A stretch of DNA of 64,000 nt from Siccibacter turicensis LMG 23730 (GCF_000463155.2 NZ_AWFZ01000030.1:133586-197585), one strand, 5' to 3'; counted from the first letter of the stretch, positions 38,090 to 48,571 are shown. Translations and numbers: made by a program. The notes: generated by a model from the letters alone, not told the origin.

Positions 38090-39280
38090 TTACAGCAGAT
38101 CCGGGAACAGGGTTTTCTTCAGCGCCAGCTCCACGCCACGCACTTCCGCCAGCCCCTTCAGACGGCCAATGGCCGAATACCCCGGATTGGTTTTTTTACG
38201 CAGATCGTCCAGCATCTGATGACCGTGATCCGGACGGAACGGAATCGGACGCCGATCCCCTGCCCGCTTGCGGCGCTGCTCCTCTTTAAGAATCGCCGCT
38301 ACGACCGCCACCATATCCACATCGCCGCCAAGGTGAGCCGCTTCGTGGAAGGTTTTCGGGTTCGCTTCCCGGCAGGTGGCGCGCAGATGGGTAAAGTGAA
38401 TGCGGTCCCCGAAGGTTTCCACCATTTTCACCAGATCGTTGTCCGCCCGTACGCCGTACGACCCGGTACACATGGTGAAGCCGTTATGGATGCTGTCTAC
38501 CGTCTCCTTCAGCCACTGCATGTCCTCAATGGTCGACACAATGCGTGGCAGCCCGAGGATCGGACGCGGCGGATCGTCAGGATGCACCGCCAGCCGCACG
38601 CCCACCTCTTCCGCCACCGGCACAATGGCACGCAGGAAAACGGCCATGTTGTCGCGCAGCGCCGCCTTGTCGATCCCGGCGTATTCATTGAGGCGTCCGC
38701 GGAACTGCTCCAGGGTATAGCCCTCTTCCGCGCCCGGCAGGCCGGCGATGATATTGGCCACCAGCTTCGCGCGATCGGCTTCGCTTGCCGCCTCGAACCA
38801 GGCTTTGGCGTCGCGCTGTTCTTCGGCCGTGTAGTCCGCTTCTGCGCCCTCACGCTTTAGAATGTGCAGTTCGAAGGCGCCGAACGCCGCCTGGTCGAAA
38901 CGCAGCGCTTTTGAACCGTCCGGCAGCTGATATTCAAGATCGGTGCGGGTCCAGTCGAGGATAGGCATGAAGTTGTAGCAGACGGTGTCGATGCCGCAGG
39001 CCGCAAGGTTGCGGATGCTCTGCTGATAGTTGGCGATATGCTTCTGGTACTGCCCGGTGTGGGTTTTGATCTCTTCGTGAACCGGGATGCTCTCGACCAC
39101 CGACCAGGTGAGGCCTTTTTCCGCGAGCTGGGCCTGACGCGCTTTGATCTCCTCTACCGGCCAGACTTCACCGTTAGGAATGTGATGCAGAGCGGTGACC
39201 ACTCCGGTTGCGCCCGCCTGACGCACATCGTCCAGCGAGACCGGATCGGCAGGGCCATACCAACGCCAGGTTTGTTCCAT
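38090..39280 (-). CDS. uxuA: Mannonate dehydratase UxuA
   Basis: A 396-residue enzyme that dehydrates D-mannonate to 2-keto-3-deoxygluconate in hexuronate breakdown. The start is the ATG at 39280 ([14 protein letters not shown]), with AGAGGTG about six to eight bases upstream. TIM-barrel blocks are [73 protein letters not shown] and RPDHGHQML, with the metal-binding His and Cys residues. It is divergent from the fructuronate reductase homologue yeiQ, so the two consecutive steps of the pathway share one control region. In E. coli K-12 uxuA is elsewhere, beside uxuB. Confidence 0.93.
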   Translation of the reverse strand: MEQTWRWYGPADPVSLDDVRQAGATGVVTALHHIPNGEVWPVEEIKARQAQLAEKGLTWSVVESIPVHEEIKTHTGQYQKHIANYQQSIRNLAACGIDTVCYNFMPILDWTRTDLEYQLPDGSKALRFDQAAFGAFELHILKREGAEADYTAEEQRDAKAWFEAASEADRAKLVANIIAGLPGAEEGYTLEQFRGRLNEYAGIDKAALRDNMAVFLRAIVPVAEEVGVRLAVHPDDPPRPILGLPRIVSTIEDMQWLKETVDSIHNGFTMCTGSYGVRADNDLVKMVETFGDRIHFTHLRATCREANPKTFHEAAHLGGDVDMVAVVAAILKEEQRRKRAGDRRPIPFRPDHGHQMLDDLRKKTNPGYSAIGRLKGLAEVRGVELALKKTLFPDLL

Positions 39281-39294
39281 TTGGTGCACCTCTT

Positions 39295-39312
39295 AAGTTG
39301 TTATACCAATTT
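39295..39312. promoter_or_regulatory. UxuR/ExuR-like operator between uxuA and yeiQ
   Basis: AAGTTGTTATACCAATTT is an imperfect palindrome close to the ExuR/UxuR operator (AAATTGGTATACCAATTT, as I recall the consensus). It lies 15 bases upstream of uxuA and about 175 bases before yeiQ. A second dyad with TTGATCAA lies near 39382-39389. Repression relieved by hexuronates is inferred. Confidence 0.6.
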
Positions 39313-39486
39313 TTCGTAACAGCATGACGACTACCATACATGCTTTGCGAAAACGGTCAATTTTGCCCGCCGCATTGGTTGATCAATCTCACATTCTGGG
39401 GTTATTTACGGCTTACCAATTCAATTTGTTGTCATATAACTTTACACTGGGCTTTGTTAATCAATGGTTAATCAGGTATGAACTAA

Positions 39487-40950
39487 ATGAAGACAATCGC
39501 CTCTCAGCCCCTTCCGGAACAGGTTCAGCAACCGCGCTACGATCGCTCAGCGTTACAAAATCGCATCGTTCACTTTGGCTTTGGCGCGTTTCACCGTGCC
39601 CATCAGGCGCTGCTGACCGACCGGGTGCTCAATCTGCAGGGCGGCGACTGGGGGATCTGCGAGATCAGCCTGTTCAGCGGCGAACAGCTGATGACCGCGC
39701 TGCGCGAGCAGGATCATCTCTATACCGTGCTGGAAAAGGGTGCCGACGGAAATCAGGCCATCGTGATTGGCGCCGTCAACGACTGCCGCAGCGCGACGCT
39801 GGATGGCCTCGAAGCCGTACTGGAGGCCTTTTGCGAACCCCAGGTGGCGATTGTTTCTCTGACCATTACCGAAAAAGGCTACTGCATCGATCCGGCCACC
39901 GGAAAACTGGACGTGACCAATACGCGCATTGCCCACGATCTCGCCAACCCCGCCGCGCCGCAGTCCGCCCCCGGCATTCTGGTAGAGGCCCTGCATCGCC
40001 GTCGCAGCCGCGGTCTGCCGCCGTTTACCGTCCTGTCATGCGACAACATTCCTGATAACGGACACGTGGTGAAAAACGCCGTACTGGGTATGGCGGAGAC
40101 GCGCGACCCGGCGCTGGCCCACTGGATTGCCGAACACGTGACCTTCCCCGGTACGATGGTCGATCGCATCGTTCCCGCCGCCACGCCGGAATCACTGGCG
40201 GAAATCACCGCCGCGCTTGGCGTGGAGGACCCGGTGGCCATCAGCTGCGAGCCTTTCATACAGTGGGTGGTGGAAGACCATTTTGTTGCCGGGCGCCCTG
40301 CCTGGGAGAAGGTCGGCGTGCAGCTGGTGGACGACGTGCTGCCGTGGGAAGAGATGAAGCTGCGGATGCTCAACGGCAGCCACTCGTTCCTGGCCTGGCT
40401 CGGCTACCTTGCCGGGTATCAGCACATCAGCGACTGTATGGCCGACCCGCATTTCAAAGCCGCCGCGCGCCAGCTGATGCTCACCGAGCAGGCCCCGACG
40501 CTTAAGATCGCCGGGGTGGATCTCCACGGCTACGCCGACAGCCTGATCGAACGTTTCTCCAACCCGGCGCTGCAGCACCGTACCTGGCAGATCGCCATGG
40601 ACGGCAGCCAGAAGCTGCCGCAGCGTATGCTGGAGGGTATCCGCTGGCATCTGCGCGAAGAGCGTCCCTGGCCGCTGCTGGCGCTGGGCATCGCAGGCTG
40701 GATGCGCTACGTCAGCGGCATCGACGAGCGCGGGGAGCCTATCGACGTGCGCGACCCGCTCATTGAGGCGATCCAGGCGCAGGTTGCCGGCAGCAGCGAG
40801 GCCGACCGCCCGGCGGCCCTGCTGCGCCTGAGCGCGATTTTCGGCAGCGATCTGCCCGCCGACCCGCGCTTTGTCAGCGCCGTGCAGCAGGCGTGGCACG
40901 ACCTGTGCGAGTATGGCGCCCGTGAGGCGGTGGCCCGCCTCGTGCGTTAA
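39487..40950 (+). CDS. yeiQ: Fructuronate reductase/mannitol dehydrogenase family protein YeiQ
   Basis: A 487-residue long-chain mannitol dehydrogenase family oxidoreductase, colinear with E. coli YeiQ (488). The NAD-binding loop IVHFGFGAFHRAHQAL lies at residues about 28-43. SCDNIPDNGHVVKNAVL is followed by FPGTMVDRIVPAAT, and the catalytic region has EEMKLRMLNGSHSFLAWLGYL with the conserved Lys, Asn and His. Placement opposite uxuA suggests that it reduces D-fructuronate to D-mannonate, so that it acts as UxuB here; that is inference. Confidence 0.9.
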   Translation: MKTIASQPLPEQVQQPRYDRSALQNRIVHFGFGAFHRAHQALLTDRVLNLQGGDWGICEISLFSGEQLMTALREQDHLYTVLEKGADGNQAIVIGAVNDCRSATLDGLEAVLEAFCEPQVAIVSLTITEKGYCIDPATGKLDVTNTRIAHDLANPAAPQSAPGILVEALHRRRSRGLPPFTVLSCDNIPDNGHVVKNAVLGMAETRDPALAHWIAEHVTFPGTMVDRIVPAATPESLAEITAALGVEDPVAISCEPFIQWVVEDHFVAGRPAWEKVGVQLVDDVLPWEEMKLRMLNGSHSFLAWLGYLAGYQHISDCMADPHFKAAARQLMLTEQAPTLKIAGVDLHGYADSLIERFSNPALQHRTWQIAMDGSQKLPQRMLEGIRWHLREERPWPLLALGIAGWMRYVSGIDERGEPIDVRDPLIEAIQAQVAGSSEADRPAALLRLSAIFGSDLPADPRFVSAVQQAWHDLCEYGAREAVARLVR

Positions 40951-41081
40951 TCTTCCCCCTGAACGACGCGCACGCCGGCCCTGGCGTGCGCATCGGACTT
41001 CTCTTTCTTCGCGTTTTTCGCCAGGATGTTCCGACATTTTTTCGCGCCACGCCCGTGGCCTGAGTAACGTCTGGAGTAACT

Positions 41082-42065
41082 GTGACCAAAACCAATCTGA
41101 TTACCGGTTTTCTCGGCAGCGGCAAAACCACCACCATTCTGCATCTGCTGGCGAATAAAAATCCCGATGAAAAATGGGCTGTGCTGGTCAACGAGTTTGG
41201 CGAAGTCGGCATTGACGGCGCGTTGCTGGCTGACAGCGGCGCACTACTCAAAGAGATCCCCGGCGGCTGCATGTGCTGCGTTAACGGTCTGCCGATGCAG
41301 GTCGGGCTGAATACCCTGCTGCGCCAGGGCAAACCGGATCGCCTGCTGATCGAACCCACCGGGCTGGGGCATCCGAAGCAGATCCTCGATATGCTCACCG
41401 CCGCCGTCTACGAACCGTGGATCGACCTACGCGCCACGCTCTGCCTGCTCGATCCCCGTCAGTTGCTCGACGCGCAATACAGCGAGAATGATAACTTCCG
41501 CGATCAGCTCACCGCCGCCGACGTCATTATTGCCAATAAAGAGGATAAGGCCGACGACCGCAGTCGCGCCGCGCTCACGCAGTGGTGCGAGACGCATCTT
41601 GAAGGGCGCGAGCTGCGCTACGCCTCCCGGGGTGCCATCGACGGCGCGCTGCTCGATCTGCCGCGCAGTGGCCGTCAGGTGCCCGCCAGCGCGGCGCATC
41701 AGCATGGGCAGAACCTGGAGCGCGGCCTCGGCGCACTCAGCCTGCCGGCACACCAGCGCTGGCGTCGCAGCCTCAACAGCGGTCAGGGCTATCAGGCCTG
41801 CGGCTGGATCTTCGACAGCGACACGCAGTTCGACACCATCGGCCTGCTGGAGTGGGCGCGGCTGGCGCCGGTTGACAGGGTAAAGGGGGTGCTGCGTATT
41901 CCGGAGGGGCTGGTGCGCGTTAATCGCCAGGGCAACGATTTTCATATTGAAACCCAGAGCGTCGCACCGCCGGACAGTCGTATTGAGCTGATTAGCGCGA
42001 CGGAGACCGACTGGAACGCACTGCAATCCAGTTTGTTGACGCTTCGTTTAACCATGCCAGACTAA
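41082..42065 (+). CDS. yeiR: COG0523 GTPase/zinc metallochaperone YeiR
   Basis: A 327-residue G3E GTPase. It starts with GTG at 41082, with GGAG six bases upstream, as no ATG fits. Walker A GFLGSGKTT (residues 8-16) and the COG0523 metal motif CMCC (GGCMCCVNG, near residue 66) are present, with E-x-x-G in IEPTGLGHP, the guanine site NKED, and the C-terminal CobW_C domain RVKGVLRIPEGLVR. Zinc-dependent GTPase activity has been reported for E. coli YeiR. The middle of the protein is more variable than the ends. Confidence 0.94.
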   Translation: MTKTNLITGFLGSGKTTTILHLLANKNPDEKWAVLVNEFGEVGIDGALLADSGALLKEIPGGCMCCVNGLPMQVGLNTLLRQGKPDRLLIEPTGLGHPKQILDMLTAAVYEPWIDLRATLCLLDPRQLLDAQYSENDNFRDQLTAADVIIANKEDKADDRSRAALTQWCETHLEGRELRYASRGAIDGALLDLPRSGRQVPASAAHQHGQNLERGLGALSLPAHQRWRRSLNSGQGYQACGWIFDSDTQFDTIGLLEWARLAPVDRVKGVLRIPEGLVRVNRQGNDFHIETQSVAPPDSRIELISATETDWNALQSSLLTLRLTMPD

Positions 42066-42098
42066 GTTTGCGACTAAGAAATGACTTAGTGAACCGTT

Positions 42099-42818
42099 AT
42101 GACGAAAACACGCTTGCTTACTATCCTGCTGCTGAACGCAGCGGGTTTTTTACTTTTTTTCTCCTGGTATCTGCCTGCCGGACACGGTTTCTGGTGGCCG
42201 ATCGATAGCGGACTGTTCCATTTTTTCAACCATAAAATCGTCGAAAACCAGACGTTTCTCTGGTTTGTTGCGGTAACCAATAACCGCGCGTTCGATGCCT
42301 GCTCGCTGCTGTGCATGGGGCTGTTGATGCTGTGGTTCTGGCGCGGTGCCGACCCGGCTGGCCGCCGTCGGGTAGTGCTGATTGGCCTGACGATGCTGAT
42401 GACCGCCGTCGTGCTCAACCTGCTGGGTCAGTCGCTGATTCCGGTACAGCGTACCAGCCCGTCATTAAGCTTTGACGATGTGGTGCGGGTGCGCGATCTG
42501 CTGCCGACTGTGCCCACTAAAGATGCTTCCCGCGACTCGTTCCCGGGCGATCATGGCATGATGCTGCTTATTTTTGCCGGCTTTATGTGGCGCTATTTTG
42601 GTCAAAAAGCGTTCATGGTAGGTCTGGCTATATTTATTGTTTTCGCCCTGCCGCGAATGATGATTGGCGCGCACTGGTTTACCGATATTTTCGTCGGTTC
42701 TCTTTCCGTGGTGTTAATTGGACTTTCATGGGTTTTATTAACCCCACTGTCGGACAGGGTTATTTCGCTGCTTAACCGCACGCTGCCGGGCAAATATAAA
42801 CAAATTAATAACAATTAA
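42099..42818 (+). CDS. lpxT: Lipid A 1-diphosphate synthase LpxT
   Basis: A 239-residue PAP2-family inner-membrane enzyme that transfers phosphate from undecaprenyl pyrophosphate to the 1-position of lipid A on the periplasmic side. Motifs of the lipid phosphatase fold: KDASRDSFPGDHG (SxxxGDH, near residues 140-152) and RMMIGAHWFTDI (RxxxxxHxxxD, near 190). Six membrane helices. Ends KYKQINNN. It follows yeiR by 33 bp on the same strand. A terminator follows at 42838. Confidence 0.93.
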   Translation: MTKTRLLTILLLNAAGFLLFFSWYLPAGHGFWWPIDSGLFHFFNHKIVENQTFLWFVAVTNNRAFDACSLLCMGLLMLWFWRGADPAGRRRVVLIGLTMLMTAVVLNLLGQSLIPVQRTSPSLSFDDVVRVRDLLPTVPTKDASRDSFPGDHGMMLLIFAGFMWRYFGQKAFMVGLAIFIVFALPRMMIGAHWFTDIFVGSLSVVLIGLSWVLLTPLSDRVISLLNRTLPGKYKQINNN

Positions 42819-43239
42819 TTCATTTTACATAACAAAAATCATCAGATATCTCGTCGCGATCTGATGATTTTTTAGCAGCGAAACGGCGATTTTTAGCCCA
42901 CTTTCCAAAAAGTCACACGTTTGTAAGGGGATAGCGCCCAGCCCGCATGGCATCTGGGCTGCCGCAAAATAACCCGTTCACATCTTGCATCACATTTTCT
43001 TATTAAAAATCACGTAAAAACTCTCGCATTGACTATGTCGATCGGGTAGTCTCACCTTCGTTTTGCCGTTCAGGCATGATTTGATGCATCTATTGGTAAT
43101 AGTCTGAATTTTTTTTGTGCGTTCACCCACAGATTCGCATTCAGGTAATTGTTTGCATCATCGGCGCTAATTAGTCTCGTCACGTTTGGCATTTTTATAA
43201 CGAATTTTTCGTTAAGGACATCAAGGGATAATAAACAAC
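42819..43239 (+). other. 420-bp gap: lpxT terminator and mepS upstream region
   Basis: No gene seen. Contains the lpxT terminator (42838-42872), then a hairpin CAGCCC/GGGCTG at 42939-42961. The remaining 280 bases are AT-rich and probably hold the mepS promoter and a long leader. Nothing else could be assigned. Confidence 0.6.
42838..42872 (+). terminator. lpxT terminator
   Basis: ATCATCAGAT (42838-42847)/ATCTGATGAT (42859-42868), 10-bp stem, followed by a T-run to 42872. Confidence 0.85.
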
Positions 43240-43809
43240 ATGGTCAGATCTCAGCCGATTTTGAGATATGTATTGCGGGCAATCCCCGCTGTAGCAGTTG
43301 CAGTTCTGCTCTCCGCATGTAGCTCAATGAACACCGCGAATAACATGCATTCTGAGACGCATGCAGTGAATGAGAAAGATGGTTTTCTACTGCAAGCCTC
43401 TCAGGATGAATTTGAAGAGATGGTCCGCACGCTGGATGTAAAAACCCGCCTGATGGATCAGTACGCCAGCTGGAAAGGCGTTCGTTACCGTATGGGTGGC
43501 AGCACCAAAAGCGGTATCGACTGCTCCGGCTTCGTACAGCGCACCTTCCGCGAACAGTTTGGCCTGGAATTACCGCGTTCTACCTATGAACAGCAGGAAA
43601 TGGGCAAATCCGTCTCCCGCACCAGCCTTCGCACCGGCGATCTGGTTCTGTTCCGTGCCGGTTCTACCGGACGTCACGTCGGTATCTATATCGGTAACAA
43701 CCAGTTTGTTCACGCGTCCACCAGCAGTGGCGTGATGATCTCCAGTATGAATGAGCCGTACTGGAAAAAGCGCTACAACGAAGCGCGCCGGGTGCTTAGC
43801 CGCTCGTAA
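43240..43809 (+). CDS. mepS: Murein DD-endopeptidase MepS (Spr)
   Basis: A 189-residue NlpC/P60 outer-membrane lipoprotein that cleaves DD-cross-links to let peptidoglycan expand. The lipobox LLSACSS gives lipid-modified Cys 27. Catalytic Cys C95 (GIDCSGF), H146 (GRHVGIYI) and H158 (NNQFVHAS) form the triad. In E. coli MepS levels are set by NlpI-Prc proteolysis. The start at 43240 gives the E. coli N-terminal layout ([16 protein letters not shown]). Terminator follows at 43856. Confidence 0.96.
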   Translation: MVRSQPILRYVLRAIPAVAVAVLLSACSSMNTANNMHSETHAVNEKDGFLLQASQDEFEEMVRTLDVKTRLMDQYASWKGVRYRMGGSTKSGIDCSGFVQRTFREQFGLELPRSTYEQQEMGKSVSRTSLRTGDLVLFRAGSTGRHVGIYIGNNQFVHASTSSGVMISSMNEPYWKKRYNEARRVLSRS

Positions 43810-43855
43810 TATACCGTTGACGTTCATTCCCTTGATGCCAACGAGACGCTCTAAG

Positions 43856-43879
43856 ACGCTGCTTATGCAGCGTTTTTTT
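43856..43879 (+). terminator. mepS terminator
   Basis: ACGCTGC (43856-43862)/GCAGCGT (43867-43873) with TTAT loop and a T-run to 43879. Confidence 0.85.
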
Positions 43880-43992
43880 ATGGGCGTTAGCTGATAATCC
43901 TGAGACGTGCTGCCGTAATCTGGGCTATAGTCTTGCAGGTATATCTCTTACCCTGACGCCGCCTCAGGGAGGCGACCGAGGATGCCGTACCT

Positions 43993-45549
43993 ATGCTCAC
44001 CCGCTATTTGTCGAGCCCAAAAAAGACACTTATCCTGAGCCTGATCTATGGCCTGCTGGCCGCGTTGCTGGTTGCCAGCGTGCACGCGTGGTATCAGCAC
44101 GCCAACCGTGAACAGCGCTATCTCACGCTGATGAACGATCTCAGCGCCTATGTCGAAACCTATTTCCACGGGCTGAAAGCCACCGCCGATACTATCCAGC
44201 CGCTGACCGCCTCGGGCTGCGAAGCGGTCGCCAGTGAACTGACTTCCCGTTCCGCCTTCCATATTAACGTGCGCGCGTTTTTGCTGGTAAAGGATGATGT
44301 CGCCTACTGCTCGTCCGCCACCGGCGCAATGCGGCTGCCGCTCAGGGAGCTGGTGCCGGGCATCGACATGGACAAAGAGGTGGATATCACCCTGATGCAG
44401 GGCACACCGAAACTGCCGGGCAAGCCTGCCATTGCGGTATGGTTTCGCAACCCGCTGCTGGATGCGCGCGGGGTATTTACCACCCTTAACGTTAACCTGA
44501 CGCCCTATCTGATCTATACCTCGCGCCAGCACGATATCGCAGGCGTGGCGCTGTTCGTCGATGATAAGGTGCTCTCCACCTTCGCCCCCAATGTGCTCAC
44601 CACCGCCGACCTGCCGGATAACCAGGTCGGTATCAGGGCGCTGTCCGATTATCCGGTAAAACTGGCGCTCTACGGTGACATGTGGCCTGCGGATGATGTC
44701 CAGCTGTCGGTGCTGCTTGGCCTGTGCGTTGGCATTCTCACCACCCTGGCCAGCGGCTATGTGCTCAATACCCGCTCCCAGCCAGGCCGGGAGATCCTGA
44801 GCGGCATCAAGCGCAACCAGTTTTCGGTAGTGTGGCAGCCGGTGGTGGAATCCTCCGGCTTGCGGGTGACCGGGGTTGAAGCGCTGCTGCGCTGGCAGCA
44901 TCCGCAGGCAGGCGCTATTCCGCCCGATGCCTTTATTGGCTATGCCGAAGCGCAGGATCTGATTGCGCCGCTGACCCAGCATCTGTTTAAGCTGATTGCC
45001 GCGGACGCCGCGACGCTGAAAAGCGTGCTGCCGCCCGGCGCCAAAATGGGCGTCAACATCGCGCCGGGGCATATGCACTCCCCCACCTTTAAGGACGACG
45101 TCACCCGCTTCGTCGCCTCGCTGCCACCGGGCTATTTCCAGCTGGTGTTTGAGATAACCGAACGCGACATGCTGCAGGAGAAAGAGGCGGTTTCGCTGTT
45201 CTCATGGATCCACGAGCAGGGCATTGAGATTGCTATAGATGACTTCGGCACCGGGCACAGCGCCCTTATCTACCTCGAACGGTTTACCCTCGATTTTCTG
45301 AAAATCGACCGGGGATTTATCAACGCCATCGGCACCGAAACCGTTACCTCCCCGGTGCTTGATGCGGTGTTAACCCTGGCAAGCAAGCTCAACATGACCA
45401 CGGTCGCCGAAGGGGTGGAAACCCCGGAGCAGGCGAAGTGGCTGCGCGCGCGGGGCGTGAACTACCTGCAGGGCTTCCTCTTCAGCCGCCCGCTGCCGCT
45501 CCGCGATTTCGTTCTCTGGCAGCGCAACCGCATCCCACCGGAAGCGTAA
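43993..45549 (+). CDS. rtn: CSS-motif cyclic-di-GMP phosphodiesterase Rtn (PdeN)
   Basis: A 518-residue inner-membrane protein, the same length as E. coli Rtn. An N-terminal helix (residues about 12-32) is followed by a periplasmic CSS domain with Cys in SGCEAVA and YCSSATGAM, a second helix near residue 240, and a C-terminal EAL domain. EAL marks: GVEALLRWQHP (Glu near 294), MGVNIAPGHM, FEITERDML, AIDDFGTGHSALIYL (DDFGTG), LDFLKIDRGFI and TVAEGVETPEQ. The catalytic set appears complete, so it is likely an active phosphodiesterase. It precedes yejABEF on the same strand. Confidence 0.94.
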   Translation: MLTRYLSSPKKTLILSLIYGLLAALLVASVHAWYQHANREQRYLTLMNDLSAYVETYFHGLKATADTIQPLTASGCEAVASELTSRSAFHINVRAFLLVKDDVAYCSSATGAMRLPLRELVPGIDMDKEVDITLMQGTPKLPGKPAIAVWFRNPLLDARGVFTTLNVNLTPYLIYTSRQHDIAGVALFVDDKVLSTFAPNVLTTADLPDNQVGIRALSDYPVKLALYGDMWPADDVQLSVLLGLCVGILTTLASGYVLNTRSQPGREILSGIKRNQFSVVWQPVVESSGLRVTGVEALLRWQHPQAGAIPPDAFIGYAEAQDLIAPLTQHLFKLIAADAATLKSVLPPGAKMGVNIAPGHMHSPTFKDDVTRFVASLPPGYFQLVFEITERDMLQEKEAVSLFSWIHEQGIEIAIDDFGTGHSALIYLERFTLDFLKIDRGFINAIGTETVTSPVLDAVLTLASKLNMTTVAEGVETPEQAKWLRARGVNYLQGFLFSRPLPLRDFVLWQRNRIPPEA

Positions 45550-45655
45550 CGATGGCGTTCCCAATCGGCGCGGCGTCACTTATCATGCATCCGGCTGGGC
45601 GCGCACCCGCGCTGCCCGTGGTGAATATGCTCTGCTTAATAAGGAAACGCCTGCC

Positions 45656-47461
45656 ATGATTGCACGTGCAGCGATAGTGCTGATGAGCCTGGTGGCTCTG
45701 CAAAGCCCGGCGGCGACCATCAAGGAGGCCGAGGCCTTTGCGGTTATCGGCGAGCCGAAATACGCGGTTAACTTCAGTCATTACGATTACGTGAACCCGG
45801 CTGCGCCGAAAGGCGGCCAGATTACCCTCGCGAAAATCGGCACCTTCGATAACTTCAACCGCTTTGCGATGCGCGGCAACCCCGGGGAACGCACCGGGTC
45901 GCTCTACGACTCCCTCTACACCACCTCGGACGATGAGCCCGGCAGCTACTATCCGCTGATTGCGGAATCGGCCCGCTACGCCAGCGACTATGCCTGGGCG
46001 GAGATAACGCTCAACCCACGGGCGCGTTTTCACGACGGCAGTCCGATTCAGGCCAGCGACGTTGCCGCGACCTTTCAGAAATTCATGGCCGAGGGCGTGC
46101 CCCAGTTCCGGGTGTTCTATAAAGGCACAGTGGTAAAAGCCATCGCCCCGCTGACGGTGCGCATTGAGCTGGGGGAGCCGGGAAAAGAGAAGATGCTGAG
46201 CCTGTTCACCCTGCCGGTGCTGCCGGAAAAATACTGGCGCAGCCGCAAGCTGAGCGACCCGCTCCCCTCTCCGCCGCTGGCCAGCGGGCCGTACAAGATC
46301 ACCGCCTGGCGCATGGGGCAGTACATCGTCTATTCACGGGTAAAAGACTACTGGGCGGCGAACCTGCCGGTGAACGTCGGCCGCTGGAATCTGGATACCG
46401 TACGCTACGACTACTATCTGGACGATAACGTGGCGTTTGAAGCGTTCAAGGCTGGCGCGTTTGATTTTCGCGCTGAGCCGAGCGCCAAAAACTGGGCGAC
46501 GCGCTACACCGGACGCAATTTCGCCAGCGGGTATATCGTCAAGGAGGAGCAGGAGAACACCTCTGCCCAGGACACGCGCTGGCTGGCGTTTAACATCCAG
46601 CGCCCGCTTTTCAGCGACCGTCGCGTGCGCGAGGCCATCACGCTGGCGTTTGATTTCGAGTGGATGAACAAAGCGCTGTTCTACGGCGCGTACAGCCGCG
46701 CCAACAGCTATTTCCAGAATACCGACTACGCCGCGCGTGGCTACCCGGATGCCGCCGAGCTGACGCTGCTGGGGCCGATGAAGGCGGACCTGCCGCCGGA
46801 GGTGTTCACCTCTATCTATCAGCCGCCGGTGTCCAGAGGCGATGGCTTCAACCGCGACAACCTGCTCAAGGCTGCGGCGCTGCTTAAAAGCGCCGGCTGG
46901 GAGATGAAAAACCGGCAACTGGTGAACGCCAACACCGGCAAGCCGTTTCGCTTCGAGCTGCTGCTCTCCGCCGGAGGCAACAACCAGTGGGTGATCCCCT
47001 TCCAGCATAATCTGGAGCGGCTTGGCATCACGCTCGATCTGCGTCCGGTGGACAACTCGCAGATCACCAGCCGCCTGCGCAGCCGTGATTACGACATGAT
47101 CCCTACCCTCTACCGGGCGATGCCGTTCCCGAGCGCTGACCTGCAAATCTCCTGGGCGTCCCAGTACATTGACTCCAGTTACAACTCCCCCGGCGTGCAG
47201 AATCCGGTGGTGGATACGCTGGTGGCGAAGGTGATGACCAGCCAGGAGGACAGCGCGGCGCTGCTGACCCTGGGCCGGGCGCTCGACCGGGTGCTGACCT
47301 GGAACTACTACATGATCCCGATGTGGTATATGCCGTCGGACCGCTTCGCTTACTGGAACAAATTCTCGCGTCCCGCCGTGCGGCCCGTCTACGATTTGGG
47401 GCTGGATAACTGGTGGTATGACATCAACAAGGCAGCCACGCTGCCTGAAGCACGGCGCTAA
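45656..47461 (+). CDS. yejA: Peptide ABC transporter substrate-binding protein YejA
   Basis: A 601-residue periplasmic solute-binding protein of family 5 (oligopeptide/microcin C class). AAGGAA lies about nine bases before the ATG. The signal peptide is MIARAAIVLMSLVALQSPAA. The mature protein has FAVIGEPKYAVNFSHYDYVN followed by PAAPKGGQ, and the family block RVREAITLAFDFEWMNKALF. YejABEF imports oligopeptides and the antibiotic microcin C. First gene of yejABEF. Confidence 0.95.
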   Translation: MIARAAIVLMSLVALQSPAATIKEAEAFAVIGEPKYAVNFSHYDYVNPAAPKGGQITLAKIGTFDNFNRFAMRGNPGERTGSLYDSLYTTSDDEPGSYYPLIAESARYASDYAWAEITLNPRARFHDGSPIQASDVAATFQKFMAEGVPQFRVFYKGTVVKAIAPLTVRIELGEPGKEKMLSLFTLPVLPEKYWRSRKLSDPLPSPPLASGPYKITAWRMGQYIVYSRVKDYWAANLPVNVGRWNLDTVRYDYYLDDNVAFEAFKAGAFDFRAEPSAKNWATRYTGRNFASGYIVKEEQENTSAQDTRWLAFNIQRPLFSDRRVREAITLAFDFEWMNKALFYGAYSRANSYFQNTDYAARGYPDAAELTLLGPMKADLPPEVFTSIYQPPVSRGDGFNRDNLLKAAALLKSAGWEMKNRQLVNANTGKPFRFELLLSAGGNNQWVIPFQHNLERLGITLDLRPVDNSQITSRLRSRDYDMIPTLYRAMPFPSADLQISWASQYIDSSYNSPGVQNPVVDTLVAKVMTSQEDSAALLTLGRALDRVLTWNYYMIPMWYMPSDRFAYWNKFSRPAVRPVYDLGLDNWWYDINKAATLPEARR

Positions 47462-47470
47462 GGAACCGCT

Positions 47471-48571
47471 ATGGGAGCCTATTTACTTCGTCGCCTGCTG
47501 CTGCTGATCCCGACCCTGTGGGCCATTATCACGATTAACTTTTTCATCGTACAGATTGCCCCTGGCGGCCCGGTAGATCAGGCGATCGCCGCGATTCAGT
47601 TCGGCGACAGCAGCGCGTTGCCGGGCAGCGGCGGCGGGGACGGAATGGGCAGCACTCACGCCCGTACCGGCGTCGCGACACCCGGTGACAGCCAGTATCG
47701 CGGCGCGCGCGGCCTCGATCCGGAGATCATCGCCGAAATCACCCACCGATACGGCTTTGATAAGCCGCTGCACGAGCGCTATTTCCAGATGCTGTGGAAC
47801 TACCTGCGCTTTGATTTTGGCGACAGCCTGTTCCGCAGCGCGTCAGTGGTGCAGCTGATTAAAGACAGCCTGCCGGTGTCGGTAACCCTCGGGCTGTGGA
47901 GTACGCTTATCATCTATTTTGTCTCGATTCCGCTGGGTATCCGCAAGGCGGTACACAACGGCAGCCGCTTCGATATCTGGAGCAGCGCGGCGATTATTAT
48001 CGGCTACGCCATTCCGCCCTTCCTGTTCGCGGTGCTGCTGATCGTCTTTTTTGCCGGCGGTAGCTGGTTCGATCTTTTCCCGCTGCGTGGCCTGGTGTCG
48101 GCGAATTTCGATACGCTGCCGTGGTACGGCAAAATTACCGATTACCTGTGGCACATCACGCTGCCGGTGCTGGCCACGGTGATCGGCGGCTTTGCCGCCC
48201 TGACCATGCTGACCAAAAACTCATTTATGGACGAGATCCGCAAGCAGTACGTGGTCACCGCCCGAGCAAAGGGCGTGCCTGAACGGCAAATCCTCTGGGG
48301 CCACGTGTTTCGCAATGCCATGCTGCTGGTGATCGCCGGTTTCCCGGCCACCTTTATCAGCATGTTTTTCACCGGTTCGCTGCTGATAGAGGTGGTGTTC
48401 TCCCTCAACGGCCTGGGCCTGCTGGGCTACGAAGCCACGGTATCGCGCGACTATCCGGTGATGTTCGGCACGCTCTACATCTTCACGCTGGTGGGCCTGC
48501 TGCTTAATATTCTGAGCGATTTAACCTACACGCTGGTCGACCCACGCATTGATTTCGAGGGGCGCGGATGA
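47471..48571 (+). CDS. yejB: Peptide ABC transporter permease YejB
   Basis: A 366-residue membrane permease of the DppB/OppB class. N-terminal helix [20 protein letters not shown], then a long periplasmic loop ([20 protein letters not shown]) typical of YejB, and six helices. The ABC-contact EAA loop is [19 protein letters not shown] near residue 270. The start follows yejA by nine bases. It overlaps yejE by four bases (ATGA). Confidence 0.95.
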   Translation: MGAYLLRRLLLLIPTLWAIITINFFIVQIAPGGPVDQAIAAIQFGDSSALPGSGGGDGMGSTHARTGVATPGDSQYRGARGLDPEIIAEITHRYGFDKPLHERYFQMLWNYLRFDFGDSLFRSASVVQLIKDSLPVSVTLGLWSTLIIYFVSIPLGIRKAVHNGSRFDIWSSAAIIIGYAIPPFLFAVLLIVFFAGGSWFDLFPLRGLVSANFDTLPWYGKITDYLWHITLPVLATVIGGFAALTMLTKNSFMDEIRKQYVVTARAKGVPERQILWGHVFRNAMLLVIAGFPATFISMFFTGSLLIEVVFSLNGLGLLGYEATVSRDYPVMFGTLYIFTLVGLLLNILSDLTYTLVDPRIDFEGRG

